From: an uncultured Pedobacter sp.
GTDB lineage: Bacteria; Bacteroidota; Bacteroidia; Sphingobacteriales; Sphingobacteriaceae
DNA: 6,603 nucleotides
Assembly: GCA_938008555.1 (NCBI GenBank)
Contig: CALLKE010000265.1
Location: 1-6,603, forward strand
Reading direction: 5' to 3'
How positions within the stretch are numbered: position 1 is the stretch's first letter; each line of letters begins with the position of its first letter. The notes below the pieces were generated by a model. That model was not told the DNA's origin. It worked only from the letters and a program-made list of their open reading frames with translations, and made no database searches. A program made the position numbers and the translations under genes. Below, one piece after another: positions 6,346-6,603 of the stretch.

Positions 6346-6603
6346 AACATTTTATAAGGATGTCCTCAATCTGGTACCACAGATTCAGGGTTAGGGTTAG
6401 GATTAACTCTCAATTACTCAAATCCACAATGGATATAAATCTACTAACAGCACCAAAAGCTAAATTAAATTGTCCTCAAAAGTAGGATAAATAGTCAAAG
6501 AACATTTGTTAACTAACGGGTCATGATGCCGAAAGGTTATTCCCCACACAGGGCAATCGCTTCTAAAATAGTTTGATTTGAGTCATTTATGTGTTATTGA
6601 AGT
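6346..6603. other. Right-edge intergenic sequence, no supported gene
   Basis: No open frame of convincing length is visible on either strand. Directly upstream of the membrane protein gene lie a small inverted repeat (ATCTG at 6369-6373 and CAGAT at 6380-6384, around a TGGTACCA palindrome) and three imperfect AGGGTT units (about 6388-6405). A 9-base direct repeat, TGTCCTCAA, occurs at 6361-6369 and 6471-6479. A leftward gene could end within the last 20 bases, but this cannot be judged from so short a piece. Confidence 0.4.

Noticed and set aside
6388..6405. Telomere-like AGGGTT units
   Set aside because: Only three imperfect copies, internal to bacterial-type sequence. They are too few to signal a chromosome end or a eukaryotic origin.

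Overview
The window is AT-rich and reads as a patchwork. A phage-type gene sits at the left edge, followed by a leftward metabolic and transport block, a decayed intergenic stretch, and an unidentified membrane protein gene. I lean towards a Bacteroidota host for two reasons. The GC-rich element at about 4840-4953 closely resembles a dispersed intergenic repeat I associate with Bacteroidota genomes. The leftward genes also lack convincing Shine-Dalgarno sequences, which is common in that phylum. Against this, the Upp and UraA proteins look strikingly like their gammaproteobacterial (E. coli) counterparts. The host is therefore either a Bacteroidota member that acquired the pair, or a low-GC gammaproteobacterium carrying a Bacteroidota-like repeat. 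This is recall plus inference and has not been tested by search.

Layout. From 1 to 2091 (+) runs the 3'-terminal 696 codons of a long tail-fibre-like protein. Its frame is open from base 1, so the true start lies outside the window. It is built from five copies of a phage tail fibre repeat, two HxH/TYVD modules and a C-terminal domain likely to bind a receptor. A strong hairpin (2096-2144) separates it from the leftward genes. From 2191 to 2790 (-) lies a LysE/ArgO-type amino acid exporter gene interrupted by one in-frame TAG. An inverted-repeat region (2818-2850) separates it from uraA (2903-4171, -) and upp (4177-4803, -), which form a tight uracil salvage operon with a 5-nt gap.

From 4804 to 5577 no intact gene is visible. 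This stretch holds the GC-rich repeat joined to the 3' end of a GNAT acetyltransferase remnant (4909-5121, -), followed by AT-rich sequence with only short open frames. From 5578 to 6345 (-) is an unidentified multi-spanning membrane protein of 255 residues. The last 258 bases hold no gene I can support.

How the genes work together. UraA would import uracil with protons, and Upp would trap it as UMP using PRPP. The broken exporter and the GNAT remnant show ongoing gene decay. The fibre gene is probably the distal end of a prophage, tailocin or extracellular contractile injection system whose other genes lie to the left. I found no convincing evidence of a wholly new system. The points most worth checking are the amber-interrupted exporter, the mixed phylogenetic signal, the fibre architecture and the repeat/GNAT junction.
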